From the NCBI GenBank assembly GCA_963854835.1, contig OY978526.1:58658149-58722148 (forward strand): a stretch of DNA of 64,000 nucleotides, written 5' to 3'. This document shows, one piece after another, positions 1 through 9,900 of this stretch (position 1 is the stretch's first letter; the number at the start of each line of letters is the position of its first letter). The DNA is from Megamerina dolium. Its lineage: Eukaryota; Arthropoda; Insecta; Diptera; Megamerinidae. The translations under genes were made by a program, and so were the position numbers. The notes beneath the pieces are model-generated. The model had not been told where the DNA came from. It saw nothing but the letters and a program-made list of their open reading frames with translations, and ran no database searches.

Positions 1-600
1 ATATCGCCAAATTCCTAAGTTAATAAATGTGCCAAATCATGTGGAGGTAGTTCTAATGTAAATATGTGCAAGGGTTTGCAATTCATGTACAATGTAGCTA
101 TAATATTTTAGTCCCAATACAATACAAGTTAAATAAAAAATAGAATTTCACCTCAATTATGTAATATGTATGTATATTTATGTAATGCTATTATGAAGAT
201 CGTAGTCAATGGGGTATTATGAGAATTTTGGTAAACTGAGACACAAGTACGATATGAAGTTGAAAAATTGTATATTTAAACAGAGAAAATAAAATAATAT
301 AAAAATATTCAATCAATTCCGAAATTGAAAATACTCCAATATTCCTCGCGGAGCAGGCACCATCGTTGAAAGTAAAATGATTGTAAATAAACAATAGAAA
401 AAATTTAACAAAATTTTTTGGAGCAAATTTTTGAATTGTCTATTTCTGACAAGCCCAACAAACTTGGATATCCCTTGCGTACATTCAAAATATGTTTGTA
501 TAACTGTTGAATTTGTAGGCAAATAATATATAAATATATATAACATATGTTTTTGCTACTACGATATGGTTGAATTCAATTTAATTACACATACAATATA
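1..600. other. AT-rich non-coding DNA
   Basis: No coding region, RNA gene or repeat boundary is supported here. Open frames are short, low complexity and without recognisable protein similarity. Confidence 0.6.
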
Positions 601-659
601 ATATATATATATTAGAGTGGAACTTTATGGAGATTTGTGTATGGTTGAGCTTCTAACAT

Positions 660-1701
660 TTTGGGTACCACATGTTGTATTTGCTTAACCATATCACAGT
701 AAAATTGAAATTTTTTTTTAAAATTCCGAGGTTAGTCGATTTGAATGCTCGGTGTGGGCGTGACACCTAATCGATCATGCCCAATATCAATACTCTCCGT
801 ACCCTTTCGTCAAAACAGCTCCATATTTGCTGAAGTTATCGTGCGAACCAGACAGACGGACGGACGGACATCGTTATATCGAAAATTTAAGCAATACTGA
901 TCACGAATATATTTTTTCTATATCTCCGGAGATTCCTTCATGTTATTACAAACGTCTGACCGAAATATGGTTGGTTGGTGGTTTGGGTGCAACCTGGGAG
1001 ACAAAACCCAGTTTAAATGAGCAAAGTAAGCGCCATTTTATACACCACTGTTGTGACCACTGATATGTGGATTATACGAACCACCTTGATTTGTTAATAA
1101 ACCTACTAATATCTTCTATTTTTGTCTTAGTGAGTTCATTGAGGTCGTCCATTACGAATTTTCCTAGCATTCTATGACGCAGAGCGCCCAGACTTGGGCA
1201 CTCGCATAGAAAATGGAAAACCGTTTCCCTGGTCCCTTCCCGATCGCAGTTTCGATATCTATTATTGTGGGACCATCCCATCCTTTCGGCGTGATCCCCC
1301 CTCGGCCAGTGGCCAGTTATTATTGAAGTTATTCTAAAATGTCTGTTCTTGGCTTCCTTATAAATTCGTCTGTTCTTGACATCGTATTTTGGCCAAATTT
1401 GCTTGCTTATTTTACAAGTACCATTTTTTCCCCAATGGTTCTCTGCCTGCTTCTTAAACTTAAGGTGGAGCTCTCTTTTAATGGCGCTGAGGGGACATCC
1501 GACAGCTACCGACTCAGATTCGCTGAGAGATGACCCCCCTTCTTGCCAGTTCATCTGTCTTCTCATTCCCCTCTATATACCTATAGCCAGGTATCCAGAT
1601 GAAAGTAATGTTCATGTTGCGCGTTAGTGAGTTTAGCTCCTCCTTGCATTGTCTTATGATTTCTGAATTAGTTACTGGTGAATTAAGTGCAGGGTATAAA
1701 A
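660..1701 (-). repeat. Helentron-like interspersed repeat, copy 1 (interrupted, degraded)
   Basis: Positions 715-972 match the 5' part of the family seen complete at 28785-31400: the GGGCGTG core motif, a GACGGACG microsatellite near 853-868, the segment CTCCGGAGATTCCTTCA, and a block ending in CTGACCGAAAT. The terminal GCAGGGTATA, normally a few tens of bases further on, lies at about 1691-1701, so a LINE fragment (about 976-1690) appears to sit inside it. The left boundary is degraded and approximate. Strand is given with the hairpin end as 3'. Non-coding. Confidence 0.6.
976..1690 (-). pseudogene. Non-LTR retrotransposon fragment, C-terminal RNase H domain
   Basis: The minus strand encodes the tail of a LINE polyprotein of the type that carries an RNase H domain after the reverse transcriptase. 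Visible features are FIWIPGY followed by GNEKTDE near 1560-1620, then a GHWPRGDHAERMG segment near 1280-1310, and a Cys-rich end with the HFLCECPSLG motif near 1190-1215 that is typical of jockey/I/R1-like tails. The reading frame ends at 1072. The frame shifts between the GNEKTDE part and the downstream part near 1555, and the element is 5'-truncated, so it is dead. It lies within a Helentron-like repeat. The exact LINE clade is not resolved; it may be the same family as the RT fragment at 51450-52440. Confidence 0.75.
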
Positions 1702-2560
1702 ATGACTTCTATAAATATATATATTTTTTTTTCAAATTTGAGACCAAAGAGAACTAGTTTATTTTTATAATTTTTTATGAATATTAATTCTCAACTTTCT
1801 TGATGAATTAGTTTAGTAAACTAAAAATTTGATAGATTAGGACCACTCTAATATGTATATGTTCATATACTCGCATAAGAACATACATTTTAGTGACTGA
1901 AGGCTTGTGTATGTATAGTTTAAATTCCTTTTCATTTCACTGGAATTTATACCTGCTACGAGAAAACAATAAAATTTAAACAAGTGAAGGAGTCAATAAA
2001 ACAAATGAAACAGAATGGATTTTTAAGAGAACATTTAGAAAATGCCATAATTATATTTGACTTTTTTATAAACATGCACGTGTCTTATTCAAATATGAAT
2101 ATATACATTCGTACCTTCAAAAGAGAGCTAATAATGCTTCGTTCTTAAGTAGGTACATACATATGTGTGTTTACCGAAATTAATGCCAAGAAACCAAAAA
2201 ACGTAAGAACGATATCAATCAATTTCTTTAGAGGAATCCAAAGCAAAAAATATTAAAAACTAAGTGTTCAAATCTTTATGATTAATTTCCATAATTATAA
2301 TATCAAAATCAAACATTGTAGACAGTGTAAATTTGTCTAATATTTTTTACAAAAACTTCAAATATTGCAAAAGATTCATTAAGACAGTGGCCCTATAGAT
2401 CGAAGTCTATGTGGAGTCAATGTATACATAATATTTAAAAGTGTTAAAAATAGCATTTTAAAGAACTTTCATATTTTCAATTATTTATTATCATTTTATA
2501 TTAAAAGCTTTTGTTTTCAACATTAATATGTTTAGTAACAGCTGCACGCCAAAAAAATGT
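1702..2560. other. AT-rich non-coding DNA
   Basis: I see no gene, RNA or repeat with recognisable structure in this interval. Confidence 0.5.
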
Positions 2561-4225
2561 TAAAGTCGGCTGGGGTTGATCAAATTATACCCTGCATAGG
2601 TAGGGTGATTTTTTACCAACTTTCTTTTTGGCATCACTATTTTTGGCAACTGAGCTCTTTTCGTGTAATATGTTACTGTCAAACATGTTCAGTTTGGTCT
2701 ATAATTTAACCACGATTCGACTCACAAACGAACAAAGCTTGCAGATTATTGAATCTTATCAAAATTCATGATCAGTTAAGAAAGTGCATCGTGCACTTCT
2801 TCCTTTTTATGCTCAGTTTCGACGACTTTCTGAGACGGTTATTCGGAATCTTGTGATTAAATTTCGCACCAAATTTACATTGTTGGACATAAAACCAACC
2901 AACCAACACTCATACATATAGTGCGGACAGAGGAAAATATCGCAGTTATATCCGCTAGTGTTGTTGATGACCGTGAATGATCGATCCGGCGCCGTTGCGC
3001 AGCAATTGGGCCTAATTTGGGTGTAAAACCTTTTAAAATACAGCTGGTGAAAGAATTGAAGCCACACGACCTACCACAATGGCTAGCTTTTAGTGAATGG
3101 GCGCTGGGAAAGTTGGATGAAGATCCACTTTTTTATCGGAAATTTGTGTTCAGCGACGAAGATCATTTCTGGTTGAATGGATACGTGAACAATCAAAATT
3201 GCCGTATTTGGTGTAACGAGTAGCCAGAAGCATTGCAAGAACTGCCAATGCATCCCGAAAAATGCACTGTTCGGCGTAGATTACTTGCATTATGTTAAGG
3301 CTTATGTCTATAGCAACAAGCCGCAACGATTGACACACTGGAAGCCAATATTAAAGAATTGAAGGGGAACCCTGACTGAACAAAAGAAAAAAGACTGCGA
3401 GCAAATAGAGAAGACGAAGACAAAGTTAGTTGACGCACGACCACACAAGGGGCTCGACAGAAGTGTTTCACTCATGTAATTAAATCACATATAAATAGAA
3501 ATAAACAAGCTCTTCCATGTAATAATAAGCAAAACAACAACAAACGTTTCAATCAAATTAAGAACCACATATTTATTTAAAGTATCCACGCATATCCACC
3601 ACTTTTTTTATTTCCACTACTTTGTATATGAGCTATATTAAGAAATATGAGTGGATCACCATTTTTTTAGGAATAAATTCTGCCTGTAATACTAATCTAC
3701 ACCTGAAATATGGTTGACCTAGGTGTATTATTTTGTAAGTTATGGGTGTTTTAAAATTTAAAATAATTCCGAGGCTTTGTATAGGAGCTATATAAATGTG
3801 GGCGTGGCTTACCTCTTTCTTGTAAATGTAACTATCTTTGCAATATTAATCCACACCTTAAATTTGGTTTTCCTACGCTACGTTATAGGGGTGTAAGTTT
3901 TTTTTATTTTCTCAACTTTGTATAATAGCCCCATTAATAAATGGGTGTGGATGGCGCTTTCATGACACATTATTTCCAACCACGTTAGTCGCTTTGAATG
4001 CCCGGTGAGGGCGTGGCGGATGACCGATCATGCCCAATATCAATCCCCTCCGTATCCTTGGATCATAGATTCCTTATGCCAAATTTCGTAAAAAAAGAGC
4101 TCAATATTTGCTCAACTTATCGTGCGAACCAACTATATACTGCTATAACTCTAAGAGATTCCTTGAAGTGGCTACAAACATCTGACCGAAATGAATATAC
4201 CGTGCATAGACTTATGCAGGGTATA
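2561..4225 (-). repeat. Helentron-like interspersed repeat, copy 2 (split)
   Basis: The hairpin end lies at 2564-2605 (AGTCGGCTGGGGTTGATC, with a decayed right arm, followed by TATACCCTGCATA). The body resumes at about 3600-4225 with the same order of blocks as the intact copies: GTGGGCGTGGC monomers, GATCATGCCCAATATCAAT, the region around ATCGTGCGAACCA, and the terminal TTATGCAGGGTATA. A transposase relic (2606-3370) and about 200 bp of unassigned DNA (3371-3595) separate the two parts. The GACGGACG stretch present in other copies is deleted. Confidence 0.65.
2606..3370 (+). pseudogene. DD41D-like mariner transposase relic
   Basis: A degraded Tc1/mariner transposase reads forward in several frames. 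The N-terminal helix-turn-helix part is recognisable near 2715-2880 (LTNEQSLQIIESYQ and FRTKFTLLDIKP). The first catalytic block is near 3017-3240, where KIQLVKELKPHD, FSDEDHFWLNGYV and NNQNCRIW are seen. FSDE carries the first catalytic Asp. After PMHPEK (near 3255) the frame jumps to a C-terminal segment (YVKAYVY near 3296), so about 150 residues with the second and third catalytic Asp are missing. It is related to, but clearly diverged from, the rosa-like copies at 21272 and 29191. No terminal inverted repeats were identified. Confidence 0.7.
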
Positions 4226-6166
4226 AAAATATCCCATATGCATAAAGAAAACTGTTTTTCATTAAAGTTTGCATTCCATATATTTGTATGTACTTTTCAC
4301 TATACATATTCTTTACATATTTTTTTAACATATTTCTGTTCAAAACCTTTAATATTTCTAACTTGTACTCTTGTGTATTTCCGTCTTTCCGATATTGACA
4401 CTTAGTTACATGACAGACTTGATCCAACACGTTTCTTATATAAATTCAAATATCATCACACGCGTTCGTTAAAATTAAACTCAAATCCAACCTAGAATAG
4501 ATGGTGTTATTCTATGCTTGTATGCATTTTATATTTTAGTATATGCAATTGTCACAATATATATCGTGGCATGAGTACACTCGTTATATGCAAATGTACT
4601 TAGAAGAGAAAAACAAGCAAACAATATAATTTGAAGTTGTATATATTTGGAAAGTGAGCAGCAAATATTTATATATCCATATATTTACTTGTGCATATTC
4701 GCATATACTTAGATCGCATCAATCAAATAATAGTTGGAAAATTAAACTCTTTGACATATTAGTATATTTATACATTTATATTCTGTTTGAGCATTGCCAC
4801 AAGCCATTAGCAATAATTATATGGTAATAGTATAAAATTTATCATTTAAAATTTAAATTATAAAGTATCAAATGCATTTCAAAATGCAAAATAGAATAAA
4901 ATTGAAGAAAAAGCATAGAGAGAAACTGGAGCCAAATCTAGTGATTATATCGAATTAATAAATACGATAAGGAGCTAAATGAGACAATGGAAAAGTTGTC
5001 AAGTTGTATTGAAATAGAACGACTTTGACTTTCACTAAATATAAAACGTCCATACATATCCGATTGTAACACACATCAAATAATTCGCATATCCATGAAA
5101 ATTTCTGCATCAAAACATTGTAATGTTGGTTTAAAGGAAGTACTTTTTTCCTGTTGTCGTAGATATGACGTTTTCTATTTAATATTAATATAATATCACT
5201 CATACGTACAGTAAAACTTGCTATATGCATGTGCATATATATCAAATATATTTATGGACACTTGCACTACAGCATTGTCATCGAGCGTCAAAAGAAATAG
5301 TATCTTTCAAATGTTATGACAAAATGATTTTCATAAATTTAATATGACTCATTCGTGATGTATTATTTAAGTACTTGTTGAAATCATTTTTGGTGGTAAA
5401 AGTTCCCGTAATCAGAACTACTCTTCTGCATACACATATAGTAAATATCACTCATAGGCTATACTTAAATTTGTATAAATTCAATTTTCATATAAACATA
5501 TATACATATAGAATAGAATGGCTTATACATATAGTATCAATATTTGAATAAAAATATTATCTAATTATGTTTATATTACATAGGAAATTATATCTAATAG
5601 GTTGAGGTAGATTTATATACCAAAAAATCTATTCTTTGTTCTCTCAGACATTGTGTTAAAAAAAATATGATTAATATACAAAAAAAAAATCTTTTTTATC
5701 CAAAAACTACAGGGGGTCTAAATAATTTTCTTCTTCTCTATATGTACTTTGACAAAGATTTAAGTGAGCATTGTGTTAAGTGATTGAAATTTCATTATTT
5801 ACATGTCGACTTTAGATTTAAAAGATGTAAAAAATGTATGGAAATCAACTATAAATTTGCATATCCTCACGCTGATGTATACTTACATTTATAAATATAT
5901 ATTCTTCCAATCATTTTCAATTGGTAGTCCATGTGAATACGAATTAATGAATAGTAAGTACTACAACGTATCCAACAATATTTTGTTAAGGTCATTTATA
6001 TTTGTGTATGTGCTTATGTATGTGTTTGAAAATTTTTTATTTGTAATTTTACAAAGTATATAACATCATATTGAATACTGAATTCGAATTTATTCTTTTG
6101 TATGTATGCTCTATTTAAAATACTTTATGCTTTAGATTTACATATTCTATGCATATGAGTTTTCAA
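4226..6166. other. AT-rich non-coding DNA
   Basis: About 1.9 kb of A+T-rich sequence with runs of TATA-type simple sequence. Short open frames such as 4955-5245 and 5803-6063 show no domain or codon pattern that would support a gene. Confidence 0.5.
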
Positions 6167-6914
6167 TATGGTTGTGCGCATTATATTTTTTTCACGATGA
6201 AAAATTTTGAGAATTTGCGAACATAGCATTTGCTGGTAGTTTTGTTAAGTTATTATTTTCGAAAGAAACGTGCGGCTGAAAGTCATCGTTTGCTTGTGGA
6301 ATTGTATGGCGAAAATTCTCTATCCAATACACAGTGTAAGGAGTGGTTTGTGCACTTCCTAAACAATGATTTTGATATCAAAGACAAAGAACGCTCTGGA
6401 CAACCGAAAAAGTTTGAAAACGATGGTATGGAAACATTTTTGGACCAAGACCTGATCGAACCATTACGGGAGAGCTGTACCGACAAAAACTGATACGGTT
6501 GAGGAGAGCAATGATCGAGAGAAGCGGCCGAAATATGTGATCAGACACGAGACGGTAATTTTTCACACATTGCTATTCCGGTCCAAAATGATATTGTGAA
6601 TGGAAAGTTTTACCCCACCCACCTTATAGCCCAAACCTGGCGCCTTCAGATTACCTCTTGATCCGGTCCATGTAGAACGGTCTTAATGGCATACGCATCA
6701 CTCCAGTCAACGGAATCAAAAATTGGCTCGATTTGTTTTTAGCCGTCAAGCCGGCGAAATTCTTCTGGGATGGATTCCTTCAATTGCCAGAAAGATGGGG
6801 AAATATCATAATTTCTGATGGACAATACTTAGAATGACATGTTTTTTACGGAATTCTTAAAAATAAATAATTTTTGAGCAAAAAAGGGCCGGTTACTTAT
6901 TCACACACCCAATA
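6167..6914 (+). pseudogene. Mellifera-type mariner element, internally deleted
   Basis: Forward-strand remnant of a DD34D mariner. The N-terminal domain is read at 6245-6420 (KKRAAESHRLLVELYGE, then CKEWFVHF and ERSGQPKKFE). It then jumps to a distal segment near 6450 (GELYRQKL) and to the third catalytic block near 6610-6650 (PHPPYS then LAPSDYLL). The C-terminus near 6765-6835 reads LPERWGN and SDGQYLE. About half of the catalytic core is gone and several frameshifts and stops are present. The right end CCGGTTACTTATTCACACAC is the expected mariner terminus; the left terminus near 6167 (TATGGTTGTGCGCAT) is only a weak match. Confidence 0.7.
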
Positions 6915-6982
6915 TAATAATACATATATTGCAAAAACGATGATGCAAAAATGCAGTAATATGAATATGAACTACTGGTTAC

Positions 6983-7350
6983 TTAAAAAAAAAAAATAAA
7001 TATGTGGCACTTAAAGCCCCAAAGGGCTCATTGGCCGAGCTTCTCTTCCATTACTGTTGTGCGTCTTAAATTTTGGACAGTATTAGAATGGAACTACTTA
7101 TTTTAGCCGGTTCCGAACGGCAGAACACTTGTGACATCACTTTTTCTGAGCTTTGTCACAGAGTTTTTTTTTAGAAGCTTTTTCATGGCAAGTTGTTACT
7201 GTCGGAAGAATTGCCAATTGCTTGCCGACAGGTGGGTACCATTCGAAAGAAAAATCTTTTCGATATTAAATTTGTTATGCATCAGCCGGGTATTGAACCA
7301 CGACCTACAGATCAGAAGGCGAACACACTAACCACTGAGCTACGGCACCC
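6983..7350 (-). repeat. tRNA-headed SINE, copy A (full length, with TSD)
   Basis: Complete copy in minus orientation. The head, at the right, reads GGGTGCCGTAGCTCAGTGG, containing an A-box-like TAGCTCAGTGG, and the B-box-like GGTTCAATACC follows about 45 nt further in. The body contains GAAAAGATTTTTCTTTCGAA and AAAGCTCAGAAAAAGTGATG, and the tail is TATTT followed by a T run (6984-7000 on the plus strand). A 12-bp target-site duplication ACTACTGGTTAC lies at 6971-6982 and 7351-7362, showing insertion by target-primed retroposition. It encodes no protein and would depend on a LINE for mobility. Confidence 0.85.
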
Positions 7351-7362
7351 ACTACTGGTTAC

Positions 7363-8485
7363 CTCTTAAAATTAATTCTTCAATTAGAAATGATTCGCTC
7401 TTGAATAAAATTCTTTTGTCAGTTAATAATATTGATTCATACAGTATTAAATAAAATGGGATTACAACAAATAGGTTCATGTTGCATACAATTTAAATAC
7501 TTCAATTTAAACAAAATTAGATAAGTCAAGCACACCATTGCAACTGCATCTCTTTAAGTGGTACTTTAATGAATTTTTAGGTATAGAACAATAAAAAATT
7601 ATTAATACAAATTTAATGAACAGTAGTCATGTATTTTATTTAAATTTCACAAGTATAGTAATTAAGATTAATTGCATTAACATTCCCATCCCAAAAGGAA
7701 ATAATTACGCAACTGCTGTAAAATTTAACTACACTTGATGTTAGAAAGTAATTTATTGAAATATCAAACATATTTTAAAAGAACTCTTCTCACCCATATT
7801 TCCAATTCTTAGAGGTGCTCCACTACAAACTACTTCAGCTATGACAACATACTTTCTTCTGAAAATGCGTCATAAACAAATTTACCAACTGCTGTAGTAA
7901 AAATCCAACAAAGTTTGCCCCACATTAAATGTGTTGCCCAGTAGTCTATATATCAACATTAATTTATATTAATAATCATTTATATCAACATAACTTATAA
8001 TTGAAACAAATCACAATGGCAACTCACCGATCAACAACTGCAACAAAAGCTCAATAGAAAACCACCGCTAACATTGAAATTAATATTTTCGTATAATTTT
8101 CTTTAGAAAATCTTATTAAAACCATAACATTATAATATTTTATTAATCTTTTAATAAATAGATTTCTTTTAAATTCAAATTACATTCAAATATATTGATC
8201 TTATTGAATCTCATAAATTTAGAATTATACATTATGTATATTGTAGAATGAAATGAATATAATTTAATTTTAAAAAACAACAATTTTAATACTACTACTG
8301 TGTGGATGTGTGTGTATGTGCCATTACAAAATCTTTGAAATGCTATATTATATTATATTATAGCAAAATTTATAATCACATATACAAATATAAAATTTAT
8401 TAAATTGTACAACTTTACATAAATACTATAGAAAATTATTGGTGAAATGCTAAAAAAATGTTTATATTACATATTCATAGTACTA
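7363..8485. other. AT-rich DNA downstream of the receptor gene
   Basis: No gene is seen. An AATAAA on the minus strand (plus positions 8396-8401) could be a poly(A) signal for the receptor gene ending at 9013, which would give a 3' UTR of about 620 nt that includes a SINE. This is a single hexamer and therefore weak. Confidence 0.3.
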
Positions 8486-8749
8486 TATTGGACAGTATTA
8501 GCAGGGACCTACTTATTTTAGCCGGTTCCGAACGGCAGAACTCTTGCGACATCACTTTTTCTGAACTTTGCCGCAGAGTTGTTTTTTTTCCATGGCAAAT
8601 TGTTACTGCCCGAAAAATTGCCAATTGCTTGCAGACAGGTGGGTACTGTTCGAAAGAAAAATCTTTTCGATATTCAATTTATTATACTTCAGCCGAACCC
8701 ACAACCTACAGATCAGAAGGCCAACACACTAACCACTGAGCTACGGCAC
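8486..8749 (-). repeat. tRNA-headed SINE, copy B (tail-less)
   Basis: Minus-orientation copy with a complete tRNA-like head (right end, CTACGGCAC on plus) and body. It stops at the segment matching TACTGTCCAA, so the last ~90 nt including the T-rich tail are absent. It lies 264 bp downstream of the receptor stop codon, possibly in its 3' UTR. No TSD was recognised. Confidence 0.8.
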
Positions 8750-9012
8750 TGAAATATTATAATACACTATTATACACTAAACATCCAACCATTCATATAT
8801 TAATCTATTCATCAAGTACTTCACTCAACATATGCAACTACATTTAAAATCGTTGTCTTTATCTTTGTCGTCATCATTCACCCACTGCTTCGTTGACAGA
8901 ATTATCATTGTCACGTCATGTTTTAAATGCATAGAGCACAAAGCATCGTATTAAATTAATAACATTGTGTAGAAGCTGGTGTGCTCAAAGGGCCATACCT
9001 GCCGAATGCATC

Positions 9013-9900
9013 TTATCCACGAAACATAGCTAAATGATTTGGCGGTGTCTTTTGCTTACAGATACGCTGGCATGTAAGACGCCAAAATGCTGTACGAAAG
9101 TCTGGATTATAGAAAGCATAGATGAATGGATTGATGGCACAATTCACCCAACCGACCCATGTCAGAAATGACATTAGGCCTTCGAAGACAGCTGCTGGTG
9201 GTAGGAATGGCATAAGTAGGTAATAAATGAAAAATGGCAACCAACATGCTATAAAGCCACCCATGACGATCGTTAATGTCTTGGCAGTTTTTGTATCGCG
9301 TTTCGTTGTTGAAATACGCATCGGTACACGATGATGATGATGATGATGATGCTGATGCTGATGATGCTGATGATGATGGTGATGATGGTGTTGGTGATGA
9401 TGAAGTGTCTGATTCTGCTGCTGCTGTTGTTGTATTTGATGACATTGCATACATGAAATACCTTGCGTCGATGTCGATGTTGTTGTTGTAGTTGTTGATG
9501 TCAGACATGTCTCTGAAAATGATGCAGTACTTTCCGAACAGCAATTCGGTACTGATAATGGTGTCGCACATACATCACCTACACCCATTGTCAAACTTAT
9601 TGGTGCTGAATGAATGCACGAACTATTATATTTACAACTAATCGCCGTACAATGAAGTGATGATGAGAGTCGTGAAATTTCTACTAGCTCATAGAACGAC
9701 CCCTGATGTTTAAGACACGTGCTCTGATTGATGTAATTTTTATTGCATTTACTACATTTGAGACTATTATTTTTACTCTGATTGCCGGTACTCCAGCGTG
9801 ATTTGAAAGATGGAAATTTTGGAGTTGTACATTGAAAATGCTCAGATTCTGAGAGGAAATTATCACAATCGATGTCATGTTCTGCCGTTCGTTCGGAGTT
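9013..9900 (-). CDS. Receptor exon 5: third intracellular loop, TM6, TM7 and C-terminus
   Basis: An 888-bp terminal exon after the acceptor TTTTCAG at 9901, coding for residues 370-664 and the stop at 9013-9015. Residues 370-570 are the bulk of the third intracellular loop: a Cys-containing, Ser-rich part, a Thr run near 490-500 and a Gln/His tract at about 526-559. TM6 (about 578-600) has CWLPFF and TM7 (about 610-632) has NPFIYAFY. A short tail follows, with FRTAFWRL (helix 8) and ending in MFRG. The CAT/CAG repeats in the tract (plus 9328-9430) are a likely site of length polymorphism. The plus strand is open opposite this tract only because of the repeat. Confidence 0.9.
   Translation of the reverse strand, partial: NSERTAEHDIDCDNFLSESEHFQCTTPKFPSFKSRWSTGNQSKNNSLKCSKCNKNYINQSTCLKHQGSFYELVEISRLSSSLHCTAISCKYNSSCIHSAPISLTMGVGDVCATPLSVPNCCSESTASFSETCLTSTTTTTTSTSTQGISCMQCHQIQQQQQQNQTLHHHQHHHHHHHQHHQHQHHHHHHHRVPMRISTTKRDTKTAKTLTIVMGGFIACWLPFFIYYLLMPFLPPAAVFEGLMSFLTWVGWVNCAINPFIYAFYNPDFRTAFWRLTCQRICKQKTPPNHLAMFRG

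Noticed and set aside
5803..6063. 86-residue frame with hydrophobic stretches
   Set aside because: AT-rich random frames give Phe/Tyr/Ile-rich peptides; no codon or similarity support.
9276..9491. Asp-rich plus-strand frame
   Set aside because: It is the complement of the His/Gln codon repeat in receptor exon 5.
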